From: Acanthamoeba castellanii str. Neff
Taxonomy: Eukaryota; Discosea; Longamoebia; Acanthamoebidae
Assembly (NCBI RefSeq): GCF_000313135.1
Contig: NW_004457591.1
Coordinates: 1-33,598, forward strand
Length of the DNA: 33,598 nt
Direction: 5' to 3'
Of this stretch, positions 20,754-32,431 are shown piece by piece (the first letter of the stretch is position 1; each line of letters opens with the position of its first letter). The position numbers were made by a program, and so were the translations under genes. Below the pieces are notes generated by a model that was not told the DNA's origin, made no database searches, and saw only the letters and a program-made list of their open reading frames with translations.

Positions 20754-22047
20754 TCACCCAACTAAGTCCGCGTTCTTCTGGAGCCAGGTGGGCGGGTCCA
20801 GCTCCAGCTCAACGTCGTTGCTGTCGTCTTCGTCCTCAGCCTGAGGCGGAAGCTCGCGGCAGATGATGGCCTGTTCGGCCTTCTCCTCGACCTTGAACTC
20901 GGGGTGCGCACACAACAGCGGCGTCGCCACGCTCAGCAGGTAGTTGCACGTGGAGGGCTCCTGCGACCAACAACCACGACGGCACCATGATCAGCACAGA
21001 AGCCCGCACGATTGAATCGCATCAGTGGGTGCGGGCGCAGCGGCACCTTGAGCGAAACGAGCATCCCGGTTCGGGTTTCGGGCGAGCAGTAGAAGTCCAG
21101 TTGCACCGTCCTATGTGTCGACGTTGTCGAGTGAGTTTCTCTACTCGTGTTGTGTGCGCGCGCGGTGTGTGTGTGTGTGGAACGTACCGGGGCTTGCCCG
21201 TAATGTCGCAGATGGTCCCGTCGGCGTGCAGTTCGCTGTAGACCTCGCGAGGGCCTTCCTCCGTCTCAACCCTACGGCGTGCCGACTCCTCCTGCACGCG
21301 GACACAACGAGCACGACGATGATTTGATTACCATCTTCTCTCTCGATCGCCTCGCGAGGCCAAAAAAGTGAAAGAAGAGGCCGATGCCGTACGTCCGGGT
21401 CTTCGGGCGGCGCCAGACCGAGCGTGAAGGCGGCGATCCTCTCGTCGCCCTCCTGGTGAAACTGCTGCACCCACCGGCCGCGGCAGTACTCGTACGTCCA
21501 CCAGCCCTCCAACTGATGCACCAATACAATGACGTCAGCAAGTGTGTGTCGTGTGTGTCGTGTGTCGTGTGTCGTGTGTCGTGTGTGTCGTGTGTGTTAC
21601 CCGGTAGAGGCAGTTGTGCTTGAGCGGCGCGAGGAGGGACACGACGGAGGGCCGCGGCACGTTGGGCGTCTGGCCGCTCGACGCGGAGGCCTCCACGCGC
21701 GGCAGGGTGCAGTTGAACCGGGTGCCGTCGTGTCGCGTCAAGATCACCTCCTGCCCACGCGGCGCGAGGTACGCCTCCTCCTTGCCGCCGCCACCACCTT
21801 GGTGTTCGTCGTCGAGATAGTGGTACTCGACGTGGTGGTTGACGCGGTCCAGGCCCGCTCCCGACAACTCTGCCAGCGAGGCAGTAGCGGCGCTGAGCAA
21901 GCACAGGCACACACATAGTGCCAGGACTGCACCCCAATTGCGAGCAATTAATCCATCTTCAATCCGCTACAAGGGGCAGTAAATAGTTGGATTTTTTGAA
22001 AAAAAGGAGGTACCTGTGAGCGGTAGACGTCGGTGAAGGAGAACCAT
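20754..22047 (-). CDS. OS9: OS-9-type ER lectin (MRH/PRKCSH domain), compact form
   Basis: Six exons: 22047..22014, 21926..21601, 21512..21393, 21291..21188, 21110..21047, 20960..20754; 284 aa. The 34-nt first exon and the next one together code the signal peptide (MVLLHRRLPLT, then VLALCVCLCLLSAATAS). The mannose-6-phosphate-receptor homology domain is plain: HNCLYRLEGWWTYEYCRG (tandem Trp124-Trp125, the sugar-binding WW of OS-9), GRWVQQFH, ICDITGKPRTVQLDFYC and EPSTCNYLLSVATPLLC, with the paired cysteines expected. OS-9/Yos9 reads trimmed N-glycans on misfolded proteins and passes them to the HRD1 ubiquitin ligase in ER-associated degradation. It is much shorter than human OS-9, ending soon after the MRH domain with an acidic tail, and has no obvious KDEL/HDEL signal. 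Erlectin is a possible alternative, but it has two MRH domains. Confidence 0.85.
21541..21597. repeat. GTGTGTCGT repeat in OS-9-like intron 2
   Basis: Imperfect GTGTGTCGTGT units fill most of the intron between exons ending 21601 and starting 21512. Confidence 0.85.
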
Positions 22048-22254
22048 GGTCCAGCTGTGACTGATGCAGAATCTGCTTCAGGCTGACGTGGAGAGACACG
22101 TGTGCTCTATCAAAAAATATAAATCAAATATGACGATATTTCTTTTCTTTTTTCTTTTTCTTCTGTTTTTTCTCTGATCAGATTGCTGCCTGTTGTATGT
22201 ACAGCACCAACAACGTTGGACATTGTTTATTTACATCCAGGCTTGTGGCCACCA

Positions 22255-25200
22255 TCAAGCGTGTGCGTAGGAGAGGCTCTCGGAGTCCTCGCGCCCCAGC
22301 ACGCTCGTGCGGCCCAGGGTCTCCTCGAGCCGCCGCTGCTGCGCGTGGTTGAAGGCGAACTGGTCCTTCTCCACCCGCTTCCACACGCCATCGCGCTGCA
22401 GCACGAGGTAGTCGCGCAGACACTGCTTGGCGTGGATGAAGTCGGTCAGCTTGTCCAGCTTGTTCTCTACGCTCAGGCACTGCTTCTCGCCGTCGGCCTT
22501 GACGTAGACGATCTGCAGCGGGTACTTGAGCGACGGGAAGTAGTTGACGCCGCGGCCCTCCTCGCCCTCGGCCCGCCCGTGGCGCTCCTTGAGGTCGGGG
22601 CCGATCGTCACCAGGAAGTCCCCCTCGCGCTCCAGCACCGCGTCAAGCTGCAGTGCGGCGATGACGTCAGCAGCGCCGTTGAGCAGACCGCAGTCCTCCG
22701 CAGCGGTCGACTTGGCCATCGGTTGCGGGAGGCCCGCACGCGAGCCCGAGCGGCTGCGTCGCCCGCGGCCTCTGCCGGTGCGACGCGTCGACTCTGACGC
22801 TTCGTTGTCTTCGGTCCACTCGTCGTCATCGCCGGTGTTGTTCGATGCCGTTGAGCTGCCGCCGGCGGCAGAGGCAGTGGCTGCGCTGTCGTTGTTGATC
22901 CGGCGGTAGGGGTTGAAGAGGAGCGGGATGAAGGTCTCCCGGCCCTGTTGCCACAGGCACTGGGTCTTCTTCTTGGCCATCTTGATCGCAAGCACGAACC
23001 ACTCGCCCAGCAGCGAATAAAACTCTACATAGGTAATGCCTGCACCATCATCAAGCAAGGTGAGTGTGTGAGATGGTGGTGAAGGAGAAGGAGGAGATGG
23101 AAGGGATGGAGGAGGCACCGTTGGTGAAGGGGCTCAGCATGGCAGCCAGGTTGTGTCTATCATAGATAGAGATGGGCAGCTGCAGCTGCGAAGCAAAATA
23201 TTTACAAAGCTTCTCCAACAGGAAGTCGGTCGACATCGTGTTCTACACAACCAAAAAAGAATGTTAGTAATGATGATCGGCATTGCTGACGTGTAACCAA
23301 GCAAGCCGGTAGCGAGGGGGCTTTACCTCTTCGTTCATGGGGTACCAGATGAGGCGGCAGAGTGCGCGGGTGATGGCCTTGCTGTGGGTGTAGGTCACCA
23401 CGGGCACCTTGCGCTCGATCGAGGCCAGGCCGTCGGCCGCAGCGAAGGCCATGTCGAACTGGTGGTAGTCCATACCAACTCCCGCTGGGTCGTCACTCTC
23501 GCGCTCCTCATCGCGCTGGTGGTTCGTCTTGCCGCGCTGGCCTCCGCGTCCGTTCGCCTTGCCGCGACCCCCGCGGCCACCGCGGCCCCGCGCAGTCGGC
23601 ACGTACTCGTCCTCGTCGAGCGACTCGCGGCCGTCCTCCTCGTCCTCGAAATCATCGTCGTCGCCGCCCACGGACTGTTTCCGGCGCCCGCCGCGCACGG
23701 CCGACGACGACGCGGAGGAGCCGAGGTTGAAGCTGGCCTTGATCTCCTCGCCGGCCTTGCCCATGGTCGCGTGCTGCTTGGGGGTGATGTTGAAGTGGAG
23801 CTCGAGCAGGGTCAGGTTGCTCAGCTTCTCCGTCGGAAGGCAGTTCTTGAGGAACGCCTCGAACTCGACCACCCCGTTGTCGGATTCCTGTTTGTTGCCG
23901 GACAACAAACCTGGTTTTAGTAACTGTTGCTATGCGACCGAATAAATTCAACAAAATCTGACCAATCGAGAGAGAGAAAGAAACGCACAGTGCGGACGAG
24001 TTGGAGAACGGCCTTCTTGACGGTCTCCGCCTTGGGCTTGCCTTTGCCCTTGGCGCCGGATCGGCTCTTCATCTTGAACTCCTGCATGGCCGGAAGCGAG
24101 ACCTGGTACGAGACCGTGGCCCCCTTGAGCAGGCCGCAGTACCTGGTCGGCGCGCGCACGCAGACCGTGACGTCGTATTTGTTCTTCGAGTTGCCCCAAT
24201 ATACCACCTGGTCGCGAACGCCCACATAACTGTGTATGTTGCAGTGCAACGATTAGTGAAGCGAAATAGAACAAAGAGAAGAGAACATTCACGTACATAT
24301 CCTCGAGATCGATGTTGCTGGTTTCGGAGGAGGCAGCGGCCGATGATGAAGAAGACGATGACGACGAGGCGAGCGCCGCGGCGAATTCCTCAGGCTCGGG
24401 CTTGACCGCAGCCGCCGAGGAACACGATGCCGAGCGGCTCCGGTTGTAGCGAATGCGCTTAGCGCCGTGTCCCGGGTGGCTGCCGCGTCGGCCGTGGCTC
24501 ACGCCGTCCGCAGCGGCGGCGCAGTCGCCATTACTGATGCCGACACTGTTGATGTCGCCGTACAGGTCGTCCACCTTGCGGCGTCGCCCACCAGTACTCT
24601 CCAGCGACATAGCTGTGTCGACAAATAAAATAAAAGTGTGAGGCACCACCCAATCGAAAATACTGGCTAAGTGTCGGCGAATGGCGTACCGTCGGCGGTC
24701 GTCGGAGCGGTGGGCAGGGGAGCGCTGGTGATGGTGAGCAGCTGGAGGGAGTTGTTGGTGCCGCTCCCGGGCTCCATCGCGCCGGCGTGGTGGTGCTGGG
24801 GCGGCACAGTGGCGGGGTGGTGGCTGAAGCAGCTCGGCGAGACCAGGCTGTTGGGGTTCTCCTGGAACATGTCGAGCTCGTCGAAGATGCACGGCAGCTC
24901 CTCGCTCGAGTTGGTCGGCGTGCCCGTGCTCGCCGGCGTCGGGTTGTGCGAATGCGAGTGCGGCTGGCCGCCGCTGCCGTAGCCCATCTGCTGCTGCTGC
25001 TGCTGCGGTTGCTGCGGCTGTTGCTGGGACTGCTGGCCGTGGTAGGTGGCCGCCATCAGCGACAGGCTGGCGCCTCCGACTGATACGAGCTCCTCGTCCG
25101 TGGGCATCCCGCCGTGGAGCAGCTGCTGCAGGAACCCGGCGTTGGTCGACTCGTCGGTCTGCTGGCCGAGCTGGTGTTGGTGCTGGTGCTGGTGTTGATG

Positions 25201-25686
25201 CTGTTGCTGGCCGTGACGGGTCGAGAGGGACATGGGCAGCGGGAGAAGGGGCGGCGGAGCCATTGTTGTCGACGAGCCGCTGGAAGAGGGGGGCGACGCG
25301 GCGTAGCCGACGGGGCCAGAATCCATAAACGAATTGGAGCCGGCCGAAGATGACGACGATGACATGTGCGACATGGAGTGGCCGCGCATGTTGTGCTGGG
25401 AGGTAGGAGCGGCATGGTGTTGAGAGAGGGGCTGCATCGAGCCGGCGCCGGCCGAGTAGCTGCCCATGGTGGGGGCGGTGTAGGGATGCGGCTGGTGCTG
25501 GAGATGAGAATGGGAATGCTGCGGCTGGTGGTGGGACGAGTAGAGAGCATGCTGCGAGTGCGGCGATTGATTATTTACAAGAGGCTGCTGCTGCGGGCCG
25601 CGGAGATGATTCGCCGTGGCGGAGAGGGGGCGATGGTGCAGACCGCCCACATCCTGGGCAGCCTCGGTGACGCACGAGCCCATCAT
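22255..25686 (-). CDS. Large low-complexity, probably nuclear protein of unknown family
   Basis: Six exons: 25686..24690, 24612..24297, 24229..23989, 23887..23327, 23242..23119, 23039..22255, giving 1007 aa from Met 25686. The first 330 residues are His/Gln/Ser-rich with polyQ, as in many amoebozoan transcription factors. Then comes a basic stretch (GAKRIRYNRSRS), a Ser run, and folded-looking pieces: YVGVRDQVVYWGNSKNKYDV, TVSYQVSLPAMQEF, VEFEAFLKNCLPTEKLSNLT, VVTYTHSKAITRALCRLIWY, TDFLLEKLCKYFASQLQLPI, YVEFYSLLGEWFVLAIKM and YPLQIVYVKADGEKQCLSVE. Between them are an acidic run and an RGG-like segment (ARGRGGRGGRGKANGRGG), which often binds RNA. I cannot name the family; a transcription or RNA-linked role is inference. 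An upstream exon (ATG at 26247, donor GTAAGG near 25978) can be joined in phase through an acceptor near 25769, so the true N-terminus may be longer. Confidence 0.65.
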
Positions 25687-26728
25687 CGGTACCGGCCGAG
25701 TGTGATGTGTAGAAGAAATCGCGGACGCCGTCGGTCGATTAATTTTCTTCAATTGAGCGAGCGCGAAATGATGGACGCTGGGACGACCTCCTGGAGGAGC
25801 TCAATTCTTCGATGTGTCTAGCGAATCGCAATCGGCCTCCCGTAGGAAGACAGGATTGTAAAGAGAGAAGGAGGGCTAGAAGGTAGAGAGGAGTGTGTGT
25901 ATGTACAGGCCACTCTGAACTCAAGTGATAGAGAGAAGTGAGTGTGAGTGTGTCTCGAAAGTGAGGTCGTCGTAGGGTCCTTACGCTGGGAGGATTAATG
26001 GAAAGAAGATGAACGACCGAGCGGGTTGTGGGCACTGGTGGTGGTCGATGGCGCTCGGCCGAGACGGGTGGGACGCTGGGGGCGGTGGTGGGGGGTGGCG
26101 GGCAGATTGGGGTGGCCCTCGCCGAAGCTTCGGCCGTGTCCATTCCCCGGCTGGGGCGATGGCCTGCTGACGCTTGTTGATGGCGCCGTCTCTTCCTCTA
26201 GAATCCCACCCGTTCCGCCTCTCTTTCCGCCGCACGTTGTCTGACATGCCCCGTTTTTTCCGGGAATATAATGATGAAACCAGGAATTATCACTCTTCCA
26301 TAATTGAGCAACTGAAGACGTGCGATTTTTAGGCGAGATTCTAGCTGGAATCCTGTATTATTGCTCAGGCAGTAGGCTCAGGCGATTGGGCGAGATTGCG
26401 AGCTTGAGCTGGTTGCGCAGCGGTTGAGGATTGGGAGCACTCACATGGGCCACAAGCAGGAAAGCTCTCTGATCTTGCACAGGTGATTGGGGGTAAGTCG
26501 CGCAGGGTCATCTAGATGACAAGCAACTGCCTATTGAATTGGTAACGTGCCTGTGACGTTAGTTCTCCTGGAATGGCTTGTGTATTTTACTCATCCACCA
26601 AAGTCAGAGATAAAAACAACAATAAATAAGTAAAGTTGGTTTGCTTGCACATCTAGATCAGTCTCTGGATCGTGGTGAAAGAGAAAGAGAAAGAGGAGGC
26701 AAAATTGTGAGTTCGAAGTTGTTACCAC
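25687..26728. other. Region between Cu-ATPase 3' end and the large nuclear-type gene
   Basis: On the minus strand 26247..about 25979 is an open frame starting MSDNVRRKERRNGW with a Pro-rich middle; it may be a 5' exon or leader of the gene below. A TATA-like AATATAATG lies at about 26265, just upstream of that ATG. From about 26280 to 26728 I see only unique AT-rich intergenic sequence, no gene and no RNA gene. Confidence 0.35.
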
Positions 26729-27546
26729 TTAGTCCGCCTTATGGTCTTCGTTGATGAGGCCCTTGGACCGGATGAGCTCCTTCATCTCGACGCCGTACGA
26801 CAGGGCCTTCTTCTTGAGCGAGTAGCTCCGCGGCAGGTTGAGACCGGCGCTCTTCTCCTTTTTGCTTCTTTTGTTTAAAGCACACAACACGACCGCACAA
26901 CGATGTGACATCAGTTTAGCAATCGTGTGAGGCTCACGCTGAAGAGGAGTTGAACGTACGAGGTGAACGTCTCGGGCAGGTTGGCGATGAGCGCAGGAAT
27001 GTCAATCACGATGTGATCCTTTTTGCCTTGCGCTGTGAAAGAAAGAGAGTTAGCGCGCAGGATGACAGGAACGATAAGTTCGTTCGTGGTGCGGAGGCAC
27101 GCACCCGAAGCGTCAAGCGGAATGTTGGGCTTTTTGTATCGCTTGAGCAGGAGCGACGACATGACCACAGACACGGACGAGAGGGCCATGGCCAGACCGG
27201 CCAGCATGGGCGGCAGCATCACCCCGAACGGCACACCAATGCCCGCCGCCAGCGGAATGCCTGAATAATATAAACAGAAATTCAATAATTACAGATTCAT
27301 TATTTTGAACATTTTAAATAATATTAAAAAAATAAGAATAATAAATCGCGACGTACCGACGAGATTGTAGATCATGGCCCACAGGTAGTTGAGTCGGATT
27401 CGGTTGAAGGTCTTGCGGGAGAGGTCGATGGCGGTGATCACGTCGCGCAGGTCGCTCTTGACCAGCACCATCGCCGCCGCTTCGATGGCTACGTCCGTGC
27501 CCGCGCCGATGGCGATGCCCACGTCCGATTGGGCCAACGCCGGCGA

Positions 27547-27577
<31 letters not shown>

Positions 27578-30500
27578 GTAAAGCCCTTCAGGTTGTCGTC
27601 GTCGTAAATTGATTGTGGCTGGTTAGTAATGGTTGATCGTTTGATTATGGTTGGTTAGTACCTTGGATTGGAGCTCGACGACCTTGCGCGCCTTTTCCGA
27701 GGGGAGGACCTCGGCGAAGACGTTCAGCGGGGAGATTCCGACCAGCGACGCGATCGAGTGGGCCGTGCGCCTGTTGTCGCCCGTCACCATCCACGACTCG
27801 ATGCCCATGCCTGCATACACAATCGCACACGCATACGATCAGGTAACACGACACGACACAACGCGACACGCGAAAGGAAGGTGGCGCGTACTGCGGAGGA
27901 ATCGAATGGTGGCGGAGGCTTCGGGCTTGACGGTGTCGGAGATGGCGACCAGGCCGATGAGGCCCTCCACGCGCGCGTCGAACGAGGCCTTCTCCTTGCC
28001 CTTGCCCTGATACGCGGCGTCTCGCGAGTCGAGGGCCGCCAGCACGACCGTCTTGCCCTGGCCCTCCCACTCCTGAATCTTGATCTCCACATCCTGCTCC
28101 CATCACAAAAGAATGTGAGATATGACACACGAGCATACCGCGCATTCCTCACGCCGCACATGCCACACACACACACACACACACAGCAACAGGGACACAC
28201 AGACCTCGGATACGGTGAGGTTGGTGGCCTCCCGGATCCAGTCGCGCTTGCCGACGAACACGCGGACGTCCTGAATGTCGCAGCAGACTCCCTTGCCGGA
28301 CTCGGCCATGAAGTTTTCCACCAGGTGCTGCGACGTGGTGATGTCGATCTCCTCCTGCGTCTTGGCGTGCTCCACGATCGCTCGCGCTGCGACACACACA
28401 CCGCGAATGTTAGCTGCCAGCATTGCGTCGTGTGCGGTGGTGTGCGTGTGCGTGCGATGGCGCGTGCCACCGGTAAAGGGACGTACCAAGAACGTGTTCG
28501 CTCGCGGACTCAGCCAGGCCGACCAGCTCGAAGAATCGCTTGCGGGAAATCTTGTCGGTCAGCAATTTCGTATCCGTCACCGTCGGCTTGCCGTGGGTCA
28601 ATGTGCCTGCGGACACAGTCATAGGTCATCAGGGTACCAGAGCGATAAACGTATATATCTAGCTATACATGTATATGCATATGCATTCAAATACAATATA
28701 ATATAAATAAAAGAGCACGACCCATGATTGAGGGGAGGCAAGTCGTACCGGTTTTGTCGAACAGGACGGCGTTGATCTTGTACGCGCGCTCCAGGTGCAG
28801 TCCGCCCTTAATGAGCACTCCATTCTGCGCACCGACTCCGGTGCCCACCATGATCGCCGTGGGCGTCGCCAGGCCCAGCGCACACGGACACGCTGCGAAA
28901 GAATTGTCGACAACTATAAGCATGAAATTCCACCGCCGTGTGCTGTGTGTGCGACGTGTGTCGTGCGGCCTGTGCGAGCGTCGTACCGATCACGATGACG
29001 GAGATGGCGAAGAGGAGCGAGACGAGGAGGCCGTTGCTGCCGGGCGGATACATCTCGTGCGGGAAGCAGTCCAGGTGGGTGAGCACCAGCCACATGCAGA
29101 ACACGATGAAGCCCAGCACCACCACCACCGGCACGAAGTAGCCGGACACCTTGTCGGCCCAACCCTACACAACACAACTATGTGAGCTTTTCCGTGCGTC
29201 TTGTGTTGTGTGCGGTCGTGTGTCGTGGTGTGGGCAGATTTGCGGGGGGGGGGAATACCTGAATGGGGGCCTTTTGGGTTTGAGCCTCTTCGACGAGACG
29301 AATGATCTGGGCCAATCCAGTATCGCGCCCGACACGCGTGGCCCGCATGAAGAAGCTGCCCGTCGTGTTGATCGTTCCTCCAATCAACTCCGACCCGACC
29401 GTCTGCCGCCACAAAGCCAACCCAATGCGTCAATAATAAAAATAAATGGTAATAATGATCAGAATTATAAACAGATAAATAAATAATAAATCAATAAAAT
29501 ACCTTCTCGGAGGGAATGGACTCGCCGGTGATCATGGACTCGTTGACGAACGATTGCCCCTTGATGAGTATACCGTCCGTGGGCACGGTGGCGCCCGGAA
29601 CGACCTTCAGGATGTCGCCCGCCTCGATCAGCTCGAGCGCCAGCTCCGTCTCCTCGAGGATCTCATCGTCCTCCATCTTGATCAACGTCGCCGTCGTTGC
29701 CTGCCCGCCACATATCACTTTTTTTTGAGCACCACGTTGTGTGTGCGTGCGTGCGTGTCGTGTGCGTGCGGTGTGTGTGTGTGTGGAACGTACCTGGAGG
29801 GACATGAGCTTTTGGATGGCTTCGGAGGTGCGGCCCTTGGCGACGTATTCCAGGTACTTGCCGAGGGAGATGAAGGTGATGAGCATGGCCGACGTCTCGA
29901 AGAAGACGAACGGCTGGTAGTGCGGCAGGAAGAAGCACATCACCATCGAAAACAGCGAGTAGAGGTACGACGCCGACGTACCCAGCGACACCAACACGTC
30001 CTGCATTCATTCATTCATCGCAAATGAGCATTGGCAACACGACACGCACACGACACGGAGAGGAAAGTACCATGTTGGCACCGCCGTGTTTGAGGGCCTT
30101 CCAGGCGCCGATGTAGAACTTACCACCGGAGATGAATTGTACAGGGGTGGTGAGCATCAGCTGCAGGATCAGCTGCACGCTGATGAAATGCAGATAGCCG
30201 GCATACAGCGGAGACAGAGCTGCCGATCACCCACACACACAAAGGCTGGTGTGAACACACTACACTAGACACGACACGCACAACATAGCGCACGACACAC
30301 ACACGCACACACGCACACACGACACAGCGCACAACACACATGACCAGAGGGAGCAAGTACATTCGATGTGTGGTCCAATTTTGGCGAGGAAGAAGACGGG
30401 GACGGAGAAGATGGTGCTGAAGATGAGCGAGAAGCGGAGGTATTCCATCTCGGCCCTTCGGAGCTTTTCCTGCGCGCCCACGTCGTCCACATACATCGTG

Positions 30501-31935
30501 GCCGTGTAGCCCGCCTGCAGCACGAACGACGTTTGAGTCCGTGTGCGGTGTGTCGTGTCGTTGATCGGTGGTATGTGTCGTGCATGTGTCACAGGTTGGA
30601 AAGAGAACGTACGTCGGAGATGGCGCTGATGAGAGTGCGAAGAGTGGTTTGGCCCGAGGTGAAGGTGACGTCGCACACCTCGGTGGCGAGATTGACGGAC
30701 ACGTTGAGCACGCCGGGCAGCGGCGTCACCGCGCGCTCCACCCGGCCCACGCACGACGCGCAGGTCATACCGCCAATCCGCAGCTTGATGCTGCTCACCG
30801 TCGGCTGCACGCGGAAAAGAGAAATAAAAAAATAAACTATTAGGCCTAAATATATAAACCAAAATAATAAAATAATAAAATAATAAATATGAGTGGTGTT
30901 GGGAAGGTGCCTCGAGCAGGAGCTCGGCCTGGAATCCGACATCTTCGATGGCGGCAGCGATCTCCTTGGGGCTGGTCGTGCGCTTGTCGTAGACCACCTC
31001 CGCGCGCTCGGCCAGGAGGCCCACGGAGATGGAGATGACGCCCTCCACCGCGTTGGGCACGTAGCTCTCGATCGTCGCCACGCACGCCCCGCACGTCATC
31101 CCCTTCACGCCGATGCGACACACTCCTGCACACGCGACACAACGAAAGCCGTGAACGTTAAGATTCAGTGTCGTGTGTGTGTGGTGTGTGTGTGTGTGTG
31201 TGGTGTGTGTGTGTGTGTGATCGCAGAAGCGAGAGGAGTGCCTTTGTCTGCGGGTGTGGGTAACTCTCCAACAGTGGCGAGTTCGATGGTGGTGGTCGTG
31301 GTGCTCGCCGCGTTGTTCTGTGTGTTGTTTGATTTGGGCGTGTTGCTGGCGGCTGCGATGGCCGCCGCCACCTCCTTTTCGTCGTAGGGCCGCGATGGAA
31401 ACCCTGCACGACACACACGACACACACGACACACACGACACGAAGCGAAAAGTCAATGAAGTGCCACTTCGTACGTCACACACAACATGTTGTGAATATG
31501 TGTCAATTCAAAATAATAACAAAATGGCCGTACCGAGGTCGGAGAGGGTGGCGCACACCTCGTCGATCGGGAGGGAGGTGACCACCTTGGCCTTGCGGTC
31601 GGCAAAGGTCACCTGGGCGTCCTTCACCTCGTCCATCGACAGCAGGAAGCTCTGGACCGTCGCGGCACAGCTACTGCTCAATTTTAAAAACAAATTGTAA
31701 AAGAACAGTTAGAAGCAAACAATAACGTGACCAAACATTATGAAATAAACTAGTATAATGTAAGTGCTTTTATTTTTATTTTATTATTTATCATTATTTA
31801 GTAATTTTATTCAGCGAGGCATCACATAATAATTGGTGGCCCTCGGTCCTCCCTATGAAGAAAGAATAGAATGCGGGCGTACTTGCAGGTCATGCCGTCC
31901 ACAAAGACCTCCAGGGCGAAACTTCCATCGGCCAT
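26729..31935 (-). CDS. Cu+-transporting P1B-type ATPase (ATP7/CopA family), three N-terminal HMA domains
   Basis: Twenty exons: 31935..31883, 31673..31534, 31403..31242, 31125..30911, 30804..30613, 30514..30361, 30219..30071, 30000..29794, 29700..29503, 29402..29259, 29164..28987, 28892..28749, 28606..28487, 28386..28205, 28093..27892, 27810..27662, 27618..27357, 27260..27105, 27032..26938, 26857..26729; 1076 aa. Copper sites: GMTCNSC (Cys17/20), GMTCGAC (130/133), GMTCASC (205/208). Catalytic parts: TGES (482-485), CPC in the membrane (599-601), DKTG with phosphorylated Asp643, MVTGDN, and [11 protein letters not shown] (from 881). The Cu-specific YN and MSS of the last helices are also present. 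It pumps Cu+ out of the cytosol, into the secretory pathway or out of the cell, using ATP. Odd: the SEHPL motif reads SEHVL, keeping the His (683) but not the Pro. Introns 3 and 4 appear to be GC-AG. The last acceptor (AAAAAG) is A-rich. It is head to head with CCDC22. Confidence 0.95.
29735..29787. repeat. GTGTGCGTG-type repeat in Cu-ATPase intron 8
   Basis: Alternating GT/GC sequence in the intron between exons ending 29794 and starting 29700. Confidence 0.8.
31164..31219. repeat. (GT)n repeat in Cu-ATPase intron 3
   Basis: Nearly pure GTGTGTGTGG-type repeat on the + strand inside the GC-AG intron 31241..31126. Confidence 0.9.
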
Positions 31936-32431
31936 TTTGGCTGTCTAATCTTGTGATGCTTGCTAGCGGAAAAAAGATATCTCTTTCTCTCCCCTTCCCC
32001 ACGTTAACGTGCTTTGCTGTCCTCCTCTCCTCGAAGCGGGGACGTGGTGATGCTTCCGCTCTGCTCCTTGTTCGATTGCAAAAATAATTCAAATAAACCC
32101 CACTGGCCGCAGCGAGCGGGCGTGGACGAATTTTCTGGGGCAAGACTCTGGCAACTTTCCAGGCAATCAGCCACCCCAACTTTCTCGGATCGGCCGAAGT
32201 GGCCGAGCCCAGAGCTGGGCAACGTCGACCATCAGCAAACGGCGCCGATGGTTCATCTCTGTCCCCCCACGGTGCCTGTGTGGCCACACGGCACCAAACA
32301 ACGTTCATAAATTCAATTTGGTTTTGGTTTGGGAAACAAACAATGCTGACGTCATGCTCTGCTGGCAGCAGAGGAAAGGGGTGGAGGATTCGGAAGCAAT
32401 AAGCCCCATTGTGCAGCAAACTCGAGAGAGA
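31936..32431. promoter_or_regulatory. Bidirectional promoter region between Cu+-ATPase and CCDC22
   Basis: The 496 bases between the two start codons must carry both 5' leaders. Two adjacent perfect inverted repeats stand out: TCGGCC-gaagt-GGCCGA at 32190-32206 and GCCCAG-ag-CTGGGC at 32207-32220, possible dimeric factor sites. A TGACGTCA (CRE-like palindrome) is at 32347-32354. I see no third gene here. Function of the motifs is inference. Confidence 0.5.

Noticed and set aside
22183..23920. Long plus-strand open frames opposite the large nuclear-type gene
   Set aside because: They are GC-driven shadow frames; the minus-strand frames have splice-consistent exons and sensible protein composition.
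24667..25752. Start of the large nuclear-type protein at 25752
   Set aside because: That position is TTG, not ATG; the first in-frame ATG is 25686 unless an upstream exon is spliced on.
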